A DNA stretch of 64,000 bases, from NCBI GenBank assembly GCA_963989245.1, contig CAXDII010000267.1, positions 354,001 through 418,000 of the forward strand. Reading direction: 5' to 3'. Below the pieces are notes generated by a model. It saw only the letters and a list, made by a program, of their open reading frames with translations, was not told the origin of the DNA and did not search any database. The stretch comes from Nansenia antarctica. Taxonomy: Eukaryota > Chordata > Actinopteri > Argentiniformes > Microstomatidae. This document shows positions 32,501 through 41,960 of the stretch, one piece after another. How positions within the stretch are numbered: the first letter of the stretch is position 1; each line of letters begins with the position of its first letter. A program made the position numbers and the translations under genes.

Positions 32501-33010
32501 ATCCTCCCCTGCCCCTTTCCTATCTTTATTGGTTAAAACAGTGTTAAAATCCCCTCCTACCACTAGGGGAGCCCTACCTAGCATGTGGGACTGCAAGTCC
32601 TGTAAAAGGTCAAACCTGTCATTTTTATCATTAAAACCATACACATTCAAAATGTTAAAATCCTTTCCCAAAAATGTCAGATGTGTTAAAAGTGCCCGCC
32701 CATCAATCACCACAGTGCTGCCCTTCACCAGCACTTGGGGGTTTTTGATCAGGAGGGCCACTCCATCGGAGCGGTTGTTATTGGACCCGCTCCAGATGGA
32801 GGGCCCATGGTTCCATCTCCTCTCCCACTCCTGGTAAGATTTTAAAAAGGGTAGAGAACATTCTTGAAGTAAAAACACATCTGAATCACATTTACTTAAA
32901 AAGGATAAAACAGTTTGGGCTCTCACAGTCGACTTAACACTTCTAACATTTAAAGTAGTGACTGTGAGAGCCATTAATAGTGATAAAAACAACAGGTTAT
33001 ACATAATCAA
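29576..33010 (-). CDS. Keno-A ORF2 (left arm): endonuclease and reverse transcriptase
   Basis: 1,144 intact residues. The N-terminal APE endonuclease shows TLNVRSVKS, LLQE, NVYGF, GGDFN, SRIDYIF and SDHA. The RT shows LDFEKAFDRVSH, CGVRQGCPLSPLLY and the catalytic YMDD near residue 702. A C-terminal CPRPGCGAPETVRHLLWEC zinc-knuckle-like motif lies near 1000. Only about a third of the sequence looks shared with Keno-B ORF2, so these are two families at one target. The right-arm copy differs by one visible residue (Ser/Cys in the RT). Confidence 0.9.
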   Translation of the reverse strand: MIMYNLLFLSLLMALTVTTLNVRSVKSTVRAQTVLSFLSKCDSDVFLLQECSLPFLKSYQEWERRWNHGPSIWSGSNNNRSDGVALLIKNPQVLVKGSTVVIDGRALLTHLTFLGKDFNILNVYGFNDKNDRFDLLQDLQSHMLGRAPLVVGGDFNTVLTNKDRKGAGEDFRVDKAGVLLQNLCRDFKLTDCFRYMHPREEGFTWFSGDGTRASRIDYIFTRDCPPTDARLSPVFFSDHAMLTCTLSLSSGVTVGRGLWKLNCSLLEDKEVVKEYREQFSGWQTLQDCFQTRAHWWEMVKERTRNFFRKVGKQKKDRENRCMLGLQKRLQRYFNLIQQGLDFNEEIKEVKKEMSILAEIKSKGVILRSKERDIEEGEKCTNYFFKKIISKGGVISNLKDIEGNTIKDTEGIKKVVEDFYGDLYKEKEICNDTLGEVLKFIDKTVGDGVFLAQDFNLLELDKCVKNFKKGKSPGQDGLPLEFYLTFWDILAHNLLTVFMDFERLDRLPDSFRIGIVSLLHKKHDKTDLKNFRPITLLDFDCKLFSKLLTNRMSLFLGDVIHPDQACAIPGRRITDSLVLIRDTICYTRDRNMRLVVLNLDFEKAFDRVSHQYLFQVLQKMGFPGRFLAWVGLLYRDITSRILVNGQLTKAVGIHCGVRQGCPLSPLLYVASIEPLAQLLRRDQRICGVGIPGSGGLTAKCVLYMDDVNLLCTDLLSVDRALDQTDWYGRASGAKLNREKTQAQFYGPWTVTDVDRLPLTVTQTDLQILGVKFDREGGGTGNWKDVIGKVRQRLGYWGLRRLTFEGKVLIIKAVILPVLLLICSVFIPSRTTLLALDRAMFYFLWGSKWERLKREEVKKTPKNGGKGLPDLHLFLGSRYTTLHMAYALAPSRDHKTTAMARFWMGSYLRRLQLLKTDLREPVSFNLPPAYVFIKKFLKRYNMENENKAILIKHRSLLSLVQEREAVSPVRGLAFGEPSTVWRNVAHPALMNRHRDLSWMVAHEILPVRAVMHSRGMAASATCPRPGCGAPETVRHLLWECNTAKDLWARAGPLLYPCLPAGEVLDAQLVLYGVSRRSIPSADFARLWLTLTCFKEALWTSRSLLVGKRVETTPQAVVAAAIETLRGCVARRPFGGGGQRPTIEVRP

Positions 33011-33110
33011 CTATGGGTAAAAACATTAAAAGACTGCTTTAAAAAACACAATGTCTAAAAAAATACAAATATTAAAATGTTCCACTGTTATGAGAGTACT
33101 GTACTATGGC

Positions 33111-34391
33111 TTATTTCTTCACCACACTAGGCGGTGAAGGGTTATCAGCCATAGGCCTCCCCGGAGCTCTCTTTATGAAGGGAGTTGATGTCAGCTGCAA
33201 ATTCAAGAAGGAAGTCTGATTGGGTGAAAGGGCGGGGAAGACTCTGTCCGGCTCATCTAATGATGATTTAAATGGCTGGTCAGCTCTTCCCCTTTTTTCC
33301 TTATTCTCATCAGATTCTGAAGAGACAATTAAATTTCTCTTTTTTGTTGACAGCTGGGCGCTAGGGAGGGAGGGCTCCACAGAGCTACTACTTTCCCCAC
33401 TTACAGTTTCTAAAGTGCAATTATTCTCTTCCTCACTACTACTTTCCTTCACATTCTCACCCTCCTCCTGCCCCACGGTTTTCCCTTCCACTTCACTCTC
33501 TACCTGGGCTGGCTCCTCCCCTCCCGTCGCGCCCCCTTCCTCTCCTCCAATGGGAACTTTTGGCGGGAGATTTAAAATTTCTGGCTCCGCCCCTTCAATT
33601 AGCTCAGGAATTGTTTGAACCTGTCCAGTCTTTTTCACCTCTTTTCTTTGGGTTTTTACTTTGTTGGCAAATGATTGTGGGCAATCTCTGAAGAGGTGAT
33701 CTGAGTCTCCACAGAGATTACACTTTCTGCCATTTGGACAGTCAGAAAAAACATGTCCAATCTCTCTGCACTTCCCACATACTAGTTCTTTGCATGCCTC
33801 TGCCAGGTGCCCATGCTTACCACACTTGCGGCATAGCTTGGGCTGACCCTGGTAGTGGATGTAGCCCCTGTTTTCCCCCAGAACTATCATGGATGGCAGT
33901 TGTCTCAGGCCCTGGAAGCCTTGGGGGTCTTCCAATTGTTGGATTGGGACCCGCCAAGCACAATTCCAGATACCGTCCTCATCTGTCACCTTCATAGCCT
34001 GGCCTTTGACAGTGCAATATCTCCCCAGCCAAACATAGATGTCACCTATATTCACCATTTCATTGAACATCCTGACAATAACCATTTTTGTGGTATTGTC
34101 AGTCAACTTCTCCACAGTGAATATATTGAACTGGGTTTTAACATTTTCAAACACATGCCAGAACTTTTGTAGCAGGGAAGCACTCATAAAACTAACATCA
34201 AACCCTCTATTAAAAGGGAGGGTAACAATACAGTTCAATTCAGCAGGGGTGAAACCAAGTATTTTCTGCATCATTTTTCTGCTAAAATCCAACCTTGACA
34301 TTTCATGATAAGTTAAGGTTTTCCCTCCAATTTCATTTAAGAGGAAGCGCACACTGTGGTGCCTCCTCATGCCGGCACGGGCAGCCGACAT
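33111..34391 (-). CDS. Keno-A ORF1 (left arm): zinc-knuckle RNA-binding protein
   Basis: A 426-residue Gag-like ORF1. An N-terminal domain of about 185 residues, with an RRM-like or Tx1-type fold by inference, precedes three CCHC knuckles at about 187-238 (CRKCGKHGHLAEAC, CGKCREIGHVFSDC, CNLCGDSDHLFRDC). A long Glu/Ser-rich linker and a basic C-terminus follow. It binds element RNA in a ribonucleoprotein with ORF2 in related LINEs. The start ATG follows a plausible splice acceptor. Confidence 0.88.
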   Translation of the reverse strand: MSAARAGMRRHHSVRFLLNEIGGKTLTYHEMSRLDFSRKMMQKILGFTPAELNCIVTLPFNRGFDVSFMSASLLQKFWHVFENVKTQFNIFTVEKLTDNTTKMVIVRMFNEMVNIGDIYVWLGRYCTVKGQAMKVTDEDGIWNCAWRVPIQQLEDPQGFQGLRQLPSMIVLGENRGYIHYQGQPKLCRKCGKHGHLAEACKELVCGKCREIGHVFSDCPNGRKCNLCGDSDHLFRDCPQSFANKVKTQRKEVKKTGQVQTIPELIEGAEPEILNLPPKVPIGGEEGGATGGEEPAQVESEVEGKTVGQEEGENVKESSSEEENNCTLETVSGESSSSVEPSLPSAQLSTKKRNLIVSSESDENKEKRGRADQPFKSSLDEPDRVFPALSPNQTSFLNLQLTSTPFIKRAPGRPMADNPSPPSVVKK

Positions 34392-34530
34392 TCTGGAGGC
34401 ACCACAGGTTAAAACAATAAAATACTAAAATACTAAAATGCTAAAACTGGTAAAAACAGCTAAACCAGGTAAGAACTGCTAAAATTCAGACTAAAACAAT
34501 GCAAAATGAGTAAAAACAAAAGGATTCACT

Positions 34531-34639
34531 TACCTTGACCTGGGGTCTAGTTTGTTCCACCCACTGGTCTGCTCGTATACAATGAATTCCTTTTGTGATG
34601 GATTTAACAACTACTGACTGAGTTGCAAAGTCCAAAAGC
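34531..34639 (-). other. Exon-like leader segment of Keno-A
   Basis: On the minus strand this 109-bp block is preceded by a pyrimidine run ending TTTCTTTCCCCAG and followed by AAG/GTAAGTGAAT, matching splice acceptor and donor consensus. A further acceptor-like GCCTCCAG lies one base before the ORF1 ATG. The right palindrome arm starts precisely at this block's 5' edge. Confidence 0.4.
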
Positions 34640-34755
34640 TGGGGAAAGAAAATAATGTACTCCTAAAACGCAGGTAGAAAACTCACCACTAGGGGCAGAA
34701 TTTCTCCTACAAACAGGAGCGACCGCTGTCTTAACCAAAAGGCCGAGAAGCGATC
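34640..34755 (-). other. Palindrome spacer with chimeric U2 5' end
   Basis: Asymmetric 116 bp between the arms. Minus-strand positions 34754-34729 are U2 nt 1-26 with one change (C21T). The next ~90 bp (including a CTCCT/AGGAG hairpin) are not U2 and end in TTTCTTTCCCCAG before Keno-A. There is no U2 promoter beside this U2 start. A perfect 12-bp palindrome, AAGCGATCGCTT, marks the right edge (34749-34760). Confidence 0.75.
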
Positions 34756-35003
34756 GCTTTTGGACTTTGCAACTCAGTCAGTAGTTGTTAAATCCATCAC
34801 AAAAGGAATTCATTGTATACGAGCAGACCAGTGGGTGGAACAAACTAGACCCCAGGTCAAGGTAAGTGAATCCTTTTGTTTTTACTCATTTTGCATTGTT
34901 TTAGTCTGAATTTTAGCAGTTCTTACCTGGTTTAGCTGTTTTTACCAGTTTTAGCATTTTAGTATTTTAGTATTTTATTGTTTTAACCTGTGGTGCCTCC
35001 AGA

Positions 35004-36037
35004 ATGTCGGCTGCCCGTGCCGGCATGAGGAGGCACCACAGTGTGCGCTTCCTCTTAAATGAAATTGGAGGGAAAACCTTAACGTATCATGAAATGTCAA
35101 GGTTGGATTTTAGCAGAAAAATGATGCAGAAAATACTTGGTTTCACCCCTGCTGAATTGAACTGTATTGTTACCCTCCCTTTTAATAGAGGGTTTGATGT
35201 TAGTTTTATGAGTGCTTCCCTGCTACAAAAGTTCTGGCATGTGTTTGAAAATGTTAAAACCCAGTTCAATATATTCACTGTGGAGAAGTTGACTGACAAT
35301 ACCACAAAAATGGTTATTGTCAGGATGTTCAATGAAATGGTGAATATAGGTGACATCTATGTTTGGCTGGGGAGATATTGCACTGTCAAAGGCCAGGCTA
35401 TGAAGGTGACAGATGAGGACGGTATCTGGAATTGTGCTTGGCGGGTCCCAATCCAACAATTGGAAGACCCCCAAGGCTTCCAGGGCCTGAGACAACTGCC
35501 ATCCATGATAGTTCTGGGGGAAAACAGGGGCTACATCCACTACCAGGGTCAGCCCAAGCTATGCCGCAAGTGTGGTAAGCATGGGCACCTGGCAGAGGCA
35601 TGCAAAGAACTAGTATGTGGGAAGTGCAGAGAGATTGGACATGTTTTTTCTGACTGTCCAAATGGCAGAAAGTGTAATCTCTGTGGAGACTCAGATCACC
35701 TCTTCAGAGATTGCCCACAATCATTTGCCAACAAAGTAAAAACCCAAAGAAAAGAGGTGAAAAAGACTGGACAGGTTCAAACAATTCCTGAGCTAATTGA
35801 AGGGGCGGAGCCAGAAATTTTAAATCTCCCGCCAAAAGTTCCCATTGGAGGAGAGGAAGGGGGCGCGACGGGAGGGGAGGAGCCAGCCCAGGTAGAGAGT
35901 GAAGTGGAAGGGAAAACCGTGGGGCAGGAGGAGGGTGAGAATGTGAAGGAAAGTAGTAGTGAGGAAGAGAATAATTGCACTTTAGAAACTGTAAGTGGGG
36001 AAAGTAGTAGCTCTGTGGAGCCCTCCCTCCCTAGCGC
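35004..36037 (+). pseudogene. Keno-A ORF1 (right arm), C-terminally broken
   Basis: The first 345 residues, including all three CCHC knuckles, match the left-arm ORF1. At 36038 the frame enters Keno-B 3' sequence and ends at 36302 with about 87 foreign residues. The missing C-terminal part of ORF1 resumes out of context at 38039-38214. Confidence 0.88.
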
Positions 36038-38038
36038 ACGCAAGAGCGGTGTGGGGGGTGGAGAGATGGAAGGACGTCATCCTCTAAATCCCCCCCCATG
36101 CCGCGCCGCATCGCCCAACCCCCCCCCACCCCGGGCCTACCTCACTACACCACCAGTTCCTGCACTATCACCTTCACCACCGTTCCAGCACAAGCCCTGG
36201 TCAGCAGTATCACCATCACAAGGACCAGGAGAGGAGCAGCGCACAACACCAACAGGGAAGTTTACTGCACCTTCCACCACCTACACATGTACACAGCACT
36301 GACCCACTTCCTACCCTCACCAGAATATCACCACACACAACCCACAGCCGAACCAGCCGTCTCTGCCAGCACCACCAGCACCAGGATGACCAACACCACT
36401 GGGTCACAGGGAAGTACTGATCACCCGCCTGACACCAAAATGCACACTACACAAACCATGCACACCTCCCTTCTCTCACTCCTGTATCTTTTCAGGCACA
36501 TGTCATATCCAGCTCTGACACCTACCCAGGCTTCCAGACCCAGGAGCAGAGACCGGCGGGAACCACCACGTCACCCCAGCACCAACCCCAGGTTCCAACT
36601 CAGCGACCCCAAACCCCCTGTTCCGGGCCCCCCCCCCCAACTCCAGGCCCCCAGCTACAGGCCCAGTCCCCTACCCGCCAACCCCCAACCCCCAGCCCGG
36701 AACAAGCTGAGAAGAGCCAGGGAGCTTTTTCCCTGGATAAGCTGTGTACAGGTTTTTCGCCTCTGCTTGCCTGCCATGCGCCGAGCTCTCTGGGCCTCTC
36801 CTCAGGGGCCTCCGGTCGGCCTGCGTGCTCGATCTGCTCCGCCGCTGGGGCGCCTGGTCCGGCTAGCCTCGTGAAGGGCTACAGGAGTCTGAGCCTGGTG
36901 GGCTGGGCCGGATGCGCCGGTGGTGGGGCGGGTCGGGTGAGTCGGGTGTGTGGGGTCCCTCGGGGGAGGGAGGTGGGGGAGCCACGGCTTTGCACTGGTG
37001 GGCAAACTGGATAGTAGTCGCTCTACAACTAGAGGGCTGCAGGGGAATTTTTTCCCGGATGCACAGCGAACAGGTTTTTTACCCCTGCCTCCTACCGACA
37101 CTGGAACCTGGACACTGAACACTGAACACTGAACATTACACTACACTGGACAATACACTGAACACTGAGCACTTTAGTTAGTTTAATGTTGGTTGTTGTT
37201 GAATGTAATGTCTTAAATGTCTGATTGTTTGATTAATTGATTGTATATACGGTGTTGTGTTTTTATAAAAACCAATAAAAAACACCTGACACCAAAATGC
37301 ACACTACACAAACCATGCACACCTTCCTTCTCTCACTCCTGTATCTTTTCAGGCACATGTCATATCCAGCTCTGACACCTACCCAGGCTTCCAGACCCAG
37401 GAGCAGAGACCGGCGGGAACCACCACGTCACCCCAGCACCAACCCCAGGTTCCAACTCAGCGACCCCAAACCCCCTGTTCCGGGCCCCCCCCCCCCAACT
37501 CCAGGCCCCCAGCTACAGGCCCAGTCCCCTACCCGCCAACCCCCAACCCCCAGCCCGGAACAAGCTGAGAAGAGCCAGGGAGCTTTTTCCCTGGATAAGC
37601 TGTGTACAGGTTTTTCGCCTCTGCTTGCCTGCCATGCGCCGAGCTCTCTGGGCCTCTCCTCAGGGGCCTCCGGTCGGCCTGCGTGCTCGATCTGCTCCGC
37701 CGCTGGGGCGCCTGGTCCGGCTAGCCTCGTGAAGGGCTACAGGAGTCTGAGCCTGGTGGGCTGGGCCGGATGCGCCGGTGGTGGGGCGGGTCGGGTGAGT
37801 CGGGTGTGTGGGGTCCCTCGGGGGAGGGAGGTGGGGGAGCCACGGCTTTGCACTGGTGGGCAAACTGGATAGTAGTCGCTCTACAACTAGAGGGCTGCAG
37901 GGGAATTTTTTTCCCGGATGCACAGCGAACAGGTTTTTTACCCCTGCCTCCTACCGACACTGGAACCTGGACACTGAACACTGAACACTGAACATTACAC
38001 TACACTGGACAATACACTGAACACTGAGCACTTTAGAA
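36038..38038 (+). mobile_element. Keno-B 3' segment inserted in Keno-A ORF1, with partial tandem duplication
   Basis: 36038-37286 corresponds to Keno-B from the last codons of ORF2 (about 24674) to its 3' terminus AATAAAAAACACC. Then 37287-38035 repeats an internal part of the same segment (offset 858), stopping at GAGCACTTTAG. No target duplication is visible, and Keno-A sequence is deleted at the site. This points to repair-type or aberrant integration and not classic target-primed insertion in U2. Confidence 0.85.
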
Positions 38039-38214
38039 GGGAAGAGCTGACCAGCCATTTAAATCATCATTAGATGAGCCGGACAGAGTCTTCCCCGCCC
38101 TTTCACCCAATCAGACTTCCTTCTTGAATTTGCAGCTGACATCAACTCCCTTCATAAAGAGAGCTCCGGGGAGGCCTATGGCTGATAACCCTTCACCGCC
38201 TAGTGTGGTGAAGA
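38039..38214 (+). pseudogene. Keno-A ORF1 C-terminal remainder
   Basis: Matches 33116-33291 (minus) of the left arm. It is separated from its N-terminal part by the 2-kb insertion and has no own start. Confidence 0.8.
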
Positions 38215-38319
38215 AAAAAGCCATAGTACAGTACTCTCATAACGGTGGAACATTTTAATATTTGTATTTTTTTAGACATTGTGTTTTTTAAAGCAGTCTT
38301 TTAATGTTTTTACCCATAG

Positions 38320-41300
38320 TTGATTATGTATAACCTGTTGTTTTTATCATTATTAATGGCTCTCACAGTCACTACTTTAAATGTTAGAAGTGTTAAGTCG
38401 ACTGTGAGAGCCCAAACTGTTTTATCCTTTTTAAGTAAATGTGATTCAGATGTGTTTTTACTTCAAGAATGTTCTCTACCCTTTTTAAAATCTTACCAGG
38501 AGTGGGAGAGGAGATGGAACCATGGGCCCTCCATCTGGAGCGGGTCCAATAACAACCGCTCCGATGGAGTGGCCCTCCTGATCAAAAACCCCCAAGTGCT
38601 GGTGAAGGGCAGCACTGTGGTGATTGATGGGCGGGCACTTTTAACACATCTGACATTTTTAGGAAAGGATTTTAACATTTTGAATGTGTATGGTTTTAAT
38701 GATAAAAATGACAGGTTTGACCTTTTACAGGACTTGCAGTCCCACATGCTAGGTAGGGCTCCCCTAGTGGTAGGAGGGGATTTTAACACTGTTTTAACCA
38801 ATAAAGATAGGAAAGGGGCAGGGGAGGATTTTAGAGTAGATAAGGCAGGGGTTTTATTGCAAAACCTATGTAGAGATTTTAAACTAACAGACTGCTTTAG
38901 ATACATGCATCCAAGAGAGGAGGGCTTCACCTGGTTCAGTGGTGATGGCACCAGAGCCTCTCGCATTGACTACATTTTTACACGGGACTGCCCGCCGACT
39001 GATGCTAGATTATCCCCTGTTTTCTTTTCCGATCACGCTATGCTAACATGCACCCTCTCACTTTCTTCGGGTGTGACTGTAGGAAGAGGTCTGTGGAAGC
39101 TGAACTGCTCCCTCCTAGAAGACAAGGAGGTGGTGAAGGAGTACAGGGAGCAGTTCAGTGGATGGCAGACCCTTCAAGACTGTTTCCAGACACGAGCACA
39201 CTGGTGGGAGATGGTGAAGGAAAGGACTAGGAACTTTTTTAGGAAGGTAGGCAAGCAGAAAAAAGATAGGGAAAACAGATGCATGTTGGGACTGCAAAAA
39301 CGACTTCAAAGGTATTTTAATTTAATTCAACAGGGTTTGGATTTTAATGAAGAAATAAAGGAGGTGAAAAAAGAAATGTCAATTTTAGCAGAAATAAAAA
39401 GCAAAGGTGTCATATTAAGAAGTAAAGAACGGGATATAGAGGAGGGAGAGAAATGCACAAACTACTTTTTTAAGAAGATTATTAGTAAAGGGGGGGTAAT
39501 ATCAAATTTAAAAGATATAGAGGGAAACACAATAAAAGACACAGAAGGGATAAAGAAAGTAGTAGAAGATTTTTATGGGGATTTGTATAAAGAAAAAGAA
39601 ATTTGCAATGACACCTTGGGAGAAGTTTTAAAGTTCATTGATAAGACAGTAGGGGATGGTGTGTTTTTAGCCCAGGATTTTAACCTTTTAGAGTTGGATA
39701 AATGTGTAAAGAATTTTAAGAAGGGGAAGTCCCCCGGCCAAGACGGACTTCCCCTGGAGTTTTATCTGACTTTCTGGGACATTTTAGCACACAACCTTTT
39801 AACTGTTTTTATGGACTTTGAACGACTTGACAGACTACCTGACAGTTTTAGAATAGGGATAGTCTCGCTTTTACACAAGAAACATGACAAGACTGACCTA
39901 AAGAACTTCAGACCAATCACTCTTTTAGACTTCGACTGCAAACTATTTAGTAAACTTTTAACAAATCGAATGTCTTTGTTTTTAGGGGATGTGATTCACC
40001 CGGATCAAGCCTGCGCCATTCCGGGGAGGAGGATCACAGACAGCCTCGTACTGATCCGAGACACCATCTGTTATACGAGAGACAGAAACATGCGGCTGGT
40101 AGTCCTAAATTTAGATTTTGAGAAAGCATTTGATCGAGTCTCGCACCAGTACCTCTTCCAGGTACTGCAAAAAATGGGGTTTCCAGGGAGGTTCCTAGCT
40201 TGGGTGGGACTGCTGTACAGAGACATCACCAGCAGAATTCTTGTAAATGGGCAACTGACAAAAGCGGTGGGAATACACTGCGGTGTCCGTCAGGGGTGTC
40301 CGTTATCCCCCCTCCTCTACGTTGCCTGCATCGAGCCCTTGGCGCAGCTCTTGAGAAGGGATCAACGAATCTGTGGGGTGGGCATTCCTGGGAGTGGGGG
40401 ACTGACCGCCAAGTGTGTTTTATATATGGACGACGTGAACCTTTTATGCACTGACCTTTTATCTGTTGACCGAGCACTGGACCAGACTGACTGGTACGGA
40501 CGGGCCTCTGGGGCTAAATTAAATAGAGAAAAGACCCAAGCCCAATTTTACGGACCATGGACAGTGACCGATGTGGACAGACTCCCCCTGACAGTGACAC
40601 AGACTGACCTACAGATACTTGGGGTTAAGTTTGACAGGGAGGGGGGAGGTACAGGGAACTGGAAGGACGTGATAGGGAAAGTTAGACAGCGACTGGGGTA
40701 CTGGGGACTCAGACGACTGACTTTTGAAGGCAAGGTTTTAATCATTAAAGCTGTGATTTTACCTGTGCTTTTACTCATCTGTTCTGTTTTTATCCCGTCA
40801 CGAACCACTCTTTTAGCTTTAGACCGAGCCATGTTTTATTTCCTGTGGGGGTCCAAGTGGGAGAGACTGAAAAGGGAGGAGGTAAAAAAGACACCCAAGA
40901 ACGGAGGGAAAGGACTCCCAGACCTCCACCTGTTTTTAGGCAGCCGCTACACTACGCTACATATGGCATACGCCTTGGCCCCATCCAGAGATCACAAAAC
41001 AACAGCGATGGCACGGTTCTGGATGGGGTCATACCTGAGACGGCTGCAACTTTTAAAAACAGACTTGAGAGAACCCGTGTCTTTTAATCTCCCACCGGCA
41101 TATGTTTTTATCAAGAAGTTTTTAAAAAGATATAACATGGAGAATGAGAACAAAGCTATTTTAATTAAACACCGTTCTCTTCTTTCTCTTGTGCAGGAGC
41201 GGGAAGCAGTGAGTCCGGTGCGCGGGCTTGCATTCGGCGAGCCCTCCACCGTTTGGCGCAACGTAGCCCACCCTGCCCTCATGAACAGACACCGAGACCT

Positions 41301-41754
41301 GTCGTGGATGGTGGCCCATGAGATCCTCCCGGTCAGGGCCGTCATGCACTCCCGGGGCATGGCGGCATCTGCCACCTGCCCCCGACCAGGGTGTGGCGCC
41401 CCCGAGACGGTGCGGCACTTGCTCTGGGAGTGCAACACAGCGAAAGACCTGTGGGCACGAGCCGGCCCCCTACTATACCCGTGCCTGCCAGCGGGAGAGG
41501 TCCTAGATGCCCAACTGGTGCTCTACGGGGTGAGCCGGAGGAGCATACCATCAGCGGACTTCGCCAGACTCTGGCTCACCCTGACATGCTTTAAAGAAGC
41601 ACTCTGGACCTCCCGCAGCCTGCTGGTAGGGAAGCGCGTGGAGACCACCCCACAGGCGGTGGTAGCTGCGGCCATTGAGACCTTGAGGGGATGTGTCGCA
41701 CGTCGCCCATTCGGAGGAGGGGGTCAGAGGCCCACCATAGAGGTCCGGCCCTGA
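38320..41754 (+). CDS. Keno-A ORF2 (right arm)
   Basis: 1,144 residues, near-identical to 29576-33010, with YMDD near residue 702 and all endonuclease motifs. Intact, but preceded by a disrupted ORF1. Confidence 0.9.
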   Translation: MIMYNLLFLSLLMALTVTTLNVRSVKSTVRAQTVLSFLSKCDSDVFLLQECSLPFLKSYQEWERRWNHGPSIWSGSNNNRSDGVALLIKNPQVLVKGSTVVIDGRALLTHLTFLGKDFNILNVYGFNDKNDRFDLLQDLQSHMLGRAPLVVGGDFNTVLTNKDRKGAGEDFRVDKAGVLLQNLCRDFKLTDCFRYMHPREEGFTWFSGDGTRASRIDYIFTRDCPPTDARLSPVFFSDHAMLTCTLSLSSGVTVGRGLWKLNCSLLEDKEVVKEYREQFSGWQTLQDCFQTRAHWWEMVKERTRNFFRKVGKQKKDRENRCMLGLQKRLQRYFNLIQQGLDFNEEIKEVKKEMSILAEIKSKGVILRSKERDIEEGEKCTNYFFKKIISKGGVISNLKDIEGNTIKDTEGIKKVVEDFYGDLYKEKEICNDTLGEVLKFIDKTVGDGVFLAQDFNLLELDKCVKNFKKGKSPGQDGLPLEFYLTFWDILAHNLLTVFMDFERLDRLPDSFRIGIVSLLHKKHDKTDLKNFRPITLLDFDCKLFSKLLTNRMSLFLGDVIHPDQACAIPGRRITDSLVLIRDTICYTRDRNMRLVVLNLDFEKAFDRVSHQYLFQVLQKMGFPGRFLAWVGLLYRDITSRILVNGQLTKAVGIHCGVRQGCPLSPLLYVACIEPLAQLLRRDQRICGVGIPGSGGLTAKCVLYMDDVNLLCTDLLSVDRALDQTDWYGRASGAKLNREKTQAQFYGPWTVTDVDRLPLTVTQTDLQILGVKFDREGGGTGNWKDVIGKVRQRLGYWGLRRLTFEGKVLIIKAVILPVLLLICSVFIPSRTTLLALDRAMFYFLWGSKWERLKREEVKKTPKNGGKGLPDLHLFLGSRYTTLHMAYALAPSRDHKTTAMARFWMGSYLRRLQLLKTDLREPVSFNLPPAYVFIKKFLKRYNMENENKAILIKHRSLLSLVQEREAVSPVRGLAFGEPSTVWRNVAHPALMNRHRDLSWMVAHEILPVRAVMHSRGMAASATCPRPGCGAPETVRHLLWECNTAKDLWARAGPLLYPCLPAGEVLDAQLVLYGVSRRSIPSADFARLWLTLTCFKEALWTSRSLLVGKRVETTPQAVVAAAIETLRGCVARRPFGGGGQRPTIEVRP

Positions 41755-41960
41755 CTGCGCGAGTGCCACCGCTGCCATGGTTGAGGGTCTCCTCTGGGAG
41801 CATGAAACGGCGGTCGCGGGGAACTGTTCATGAAGGCGGGCGAGGCAGTCTTGATAAGGACTCACCCCGCTCCTGTACAACAGCCATGTTTTTTTTTTAA
41901 ACATGTAATGTCATAACGTGTACTTGTATTTTTTACAATAAAACCTTTCGAAAGAAAAAA

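Larger units (their letters stand above)
29371..34639 (-). mobile_element. Keno-A: two-ORF Tx1-clade LINE in U2 (left palindrome arm)
   Basis: 5.27-kb element with leader, ORF1 (33111-34391), ORF2 (29576-33010), a 200-bp 3' UTR with AATAAAACC, and A-rich end joined to U2 at nt 38-40, the same site used by Keno-B. The 5' end does not run into U2 nt 1-55 but into the 116-bp chimeric spacer at 34640-34755. Both ORFs are intact. Confidence 0.88.
34756..41960 (+). mobile_element. Keno-A, right palindrome arm, with 2-kb internal insertion
   Basis: Plus-strand mirror of 29371-34639. Coordinates sum to 69,395 before the insertion and 71,330 after it. ORF2 is intact. ORF1 is broken at 36037 by Keno-B-derived sequence (36038-38038), with about 66 bp of ORF1 lost at the breakpoint. 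It lacks the 116-bp spacer sequence of the left copy on its 5' side. Confidence 0.88.

Noticed and set aside
40200..40454. Frames antisense or in other phases to Keno ORF2 (many)
   Set aside because: Shadows of a strongly coding RT frame.
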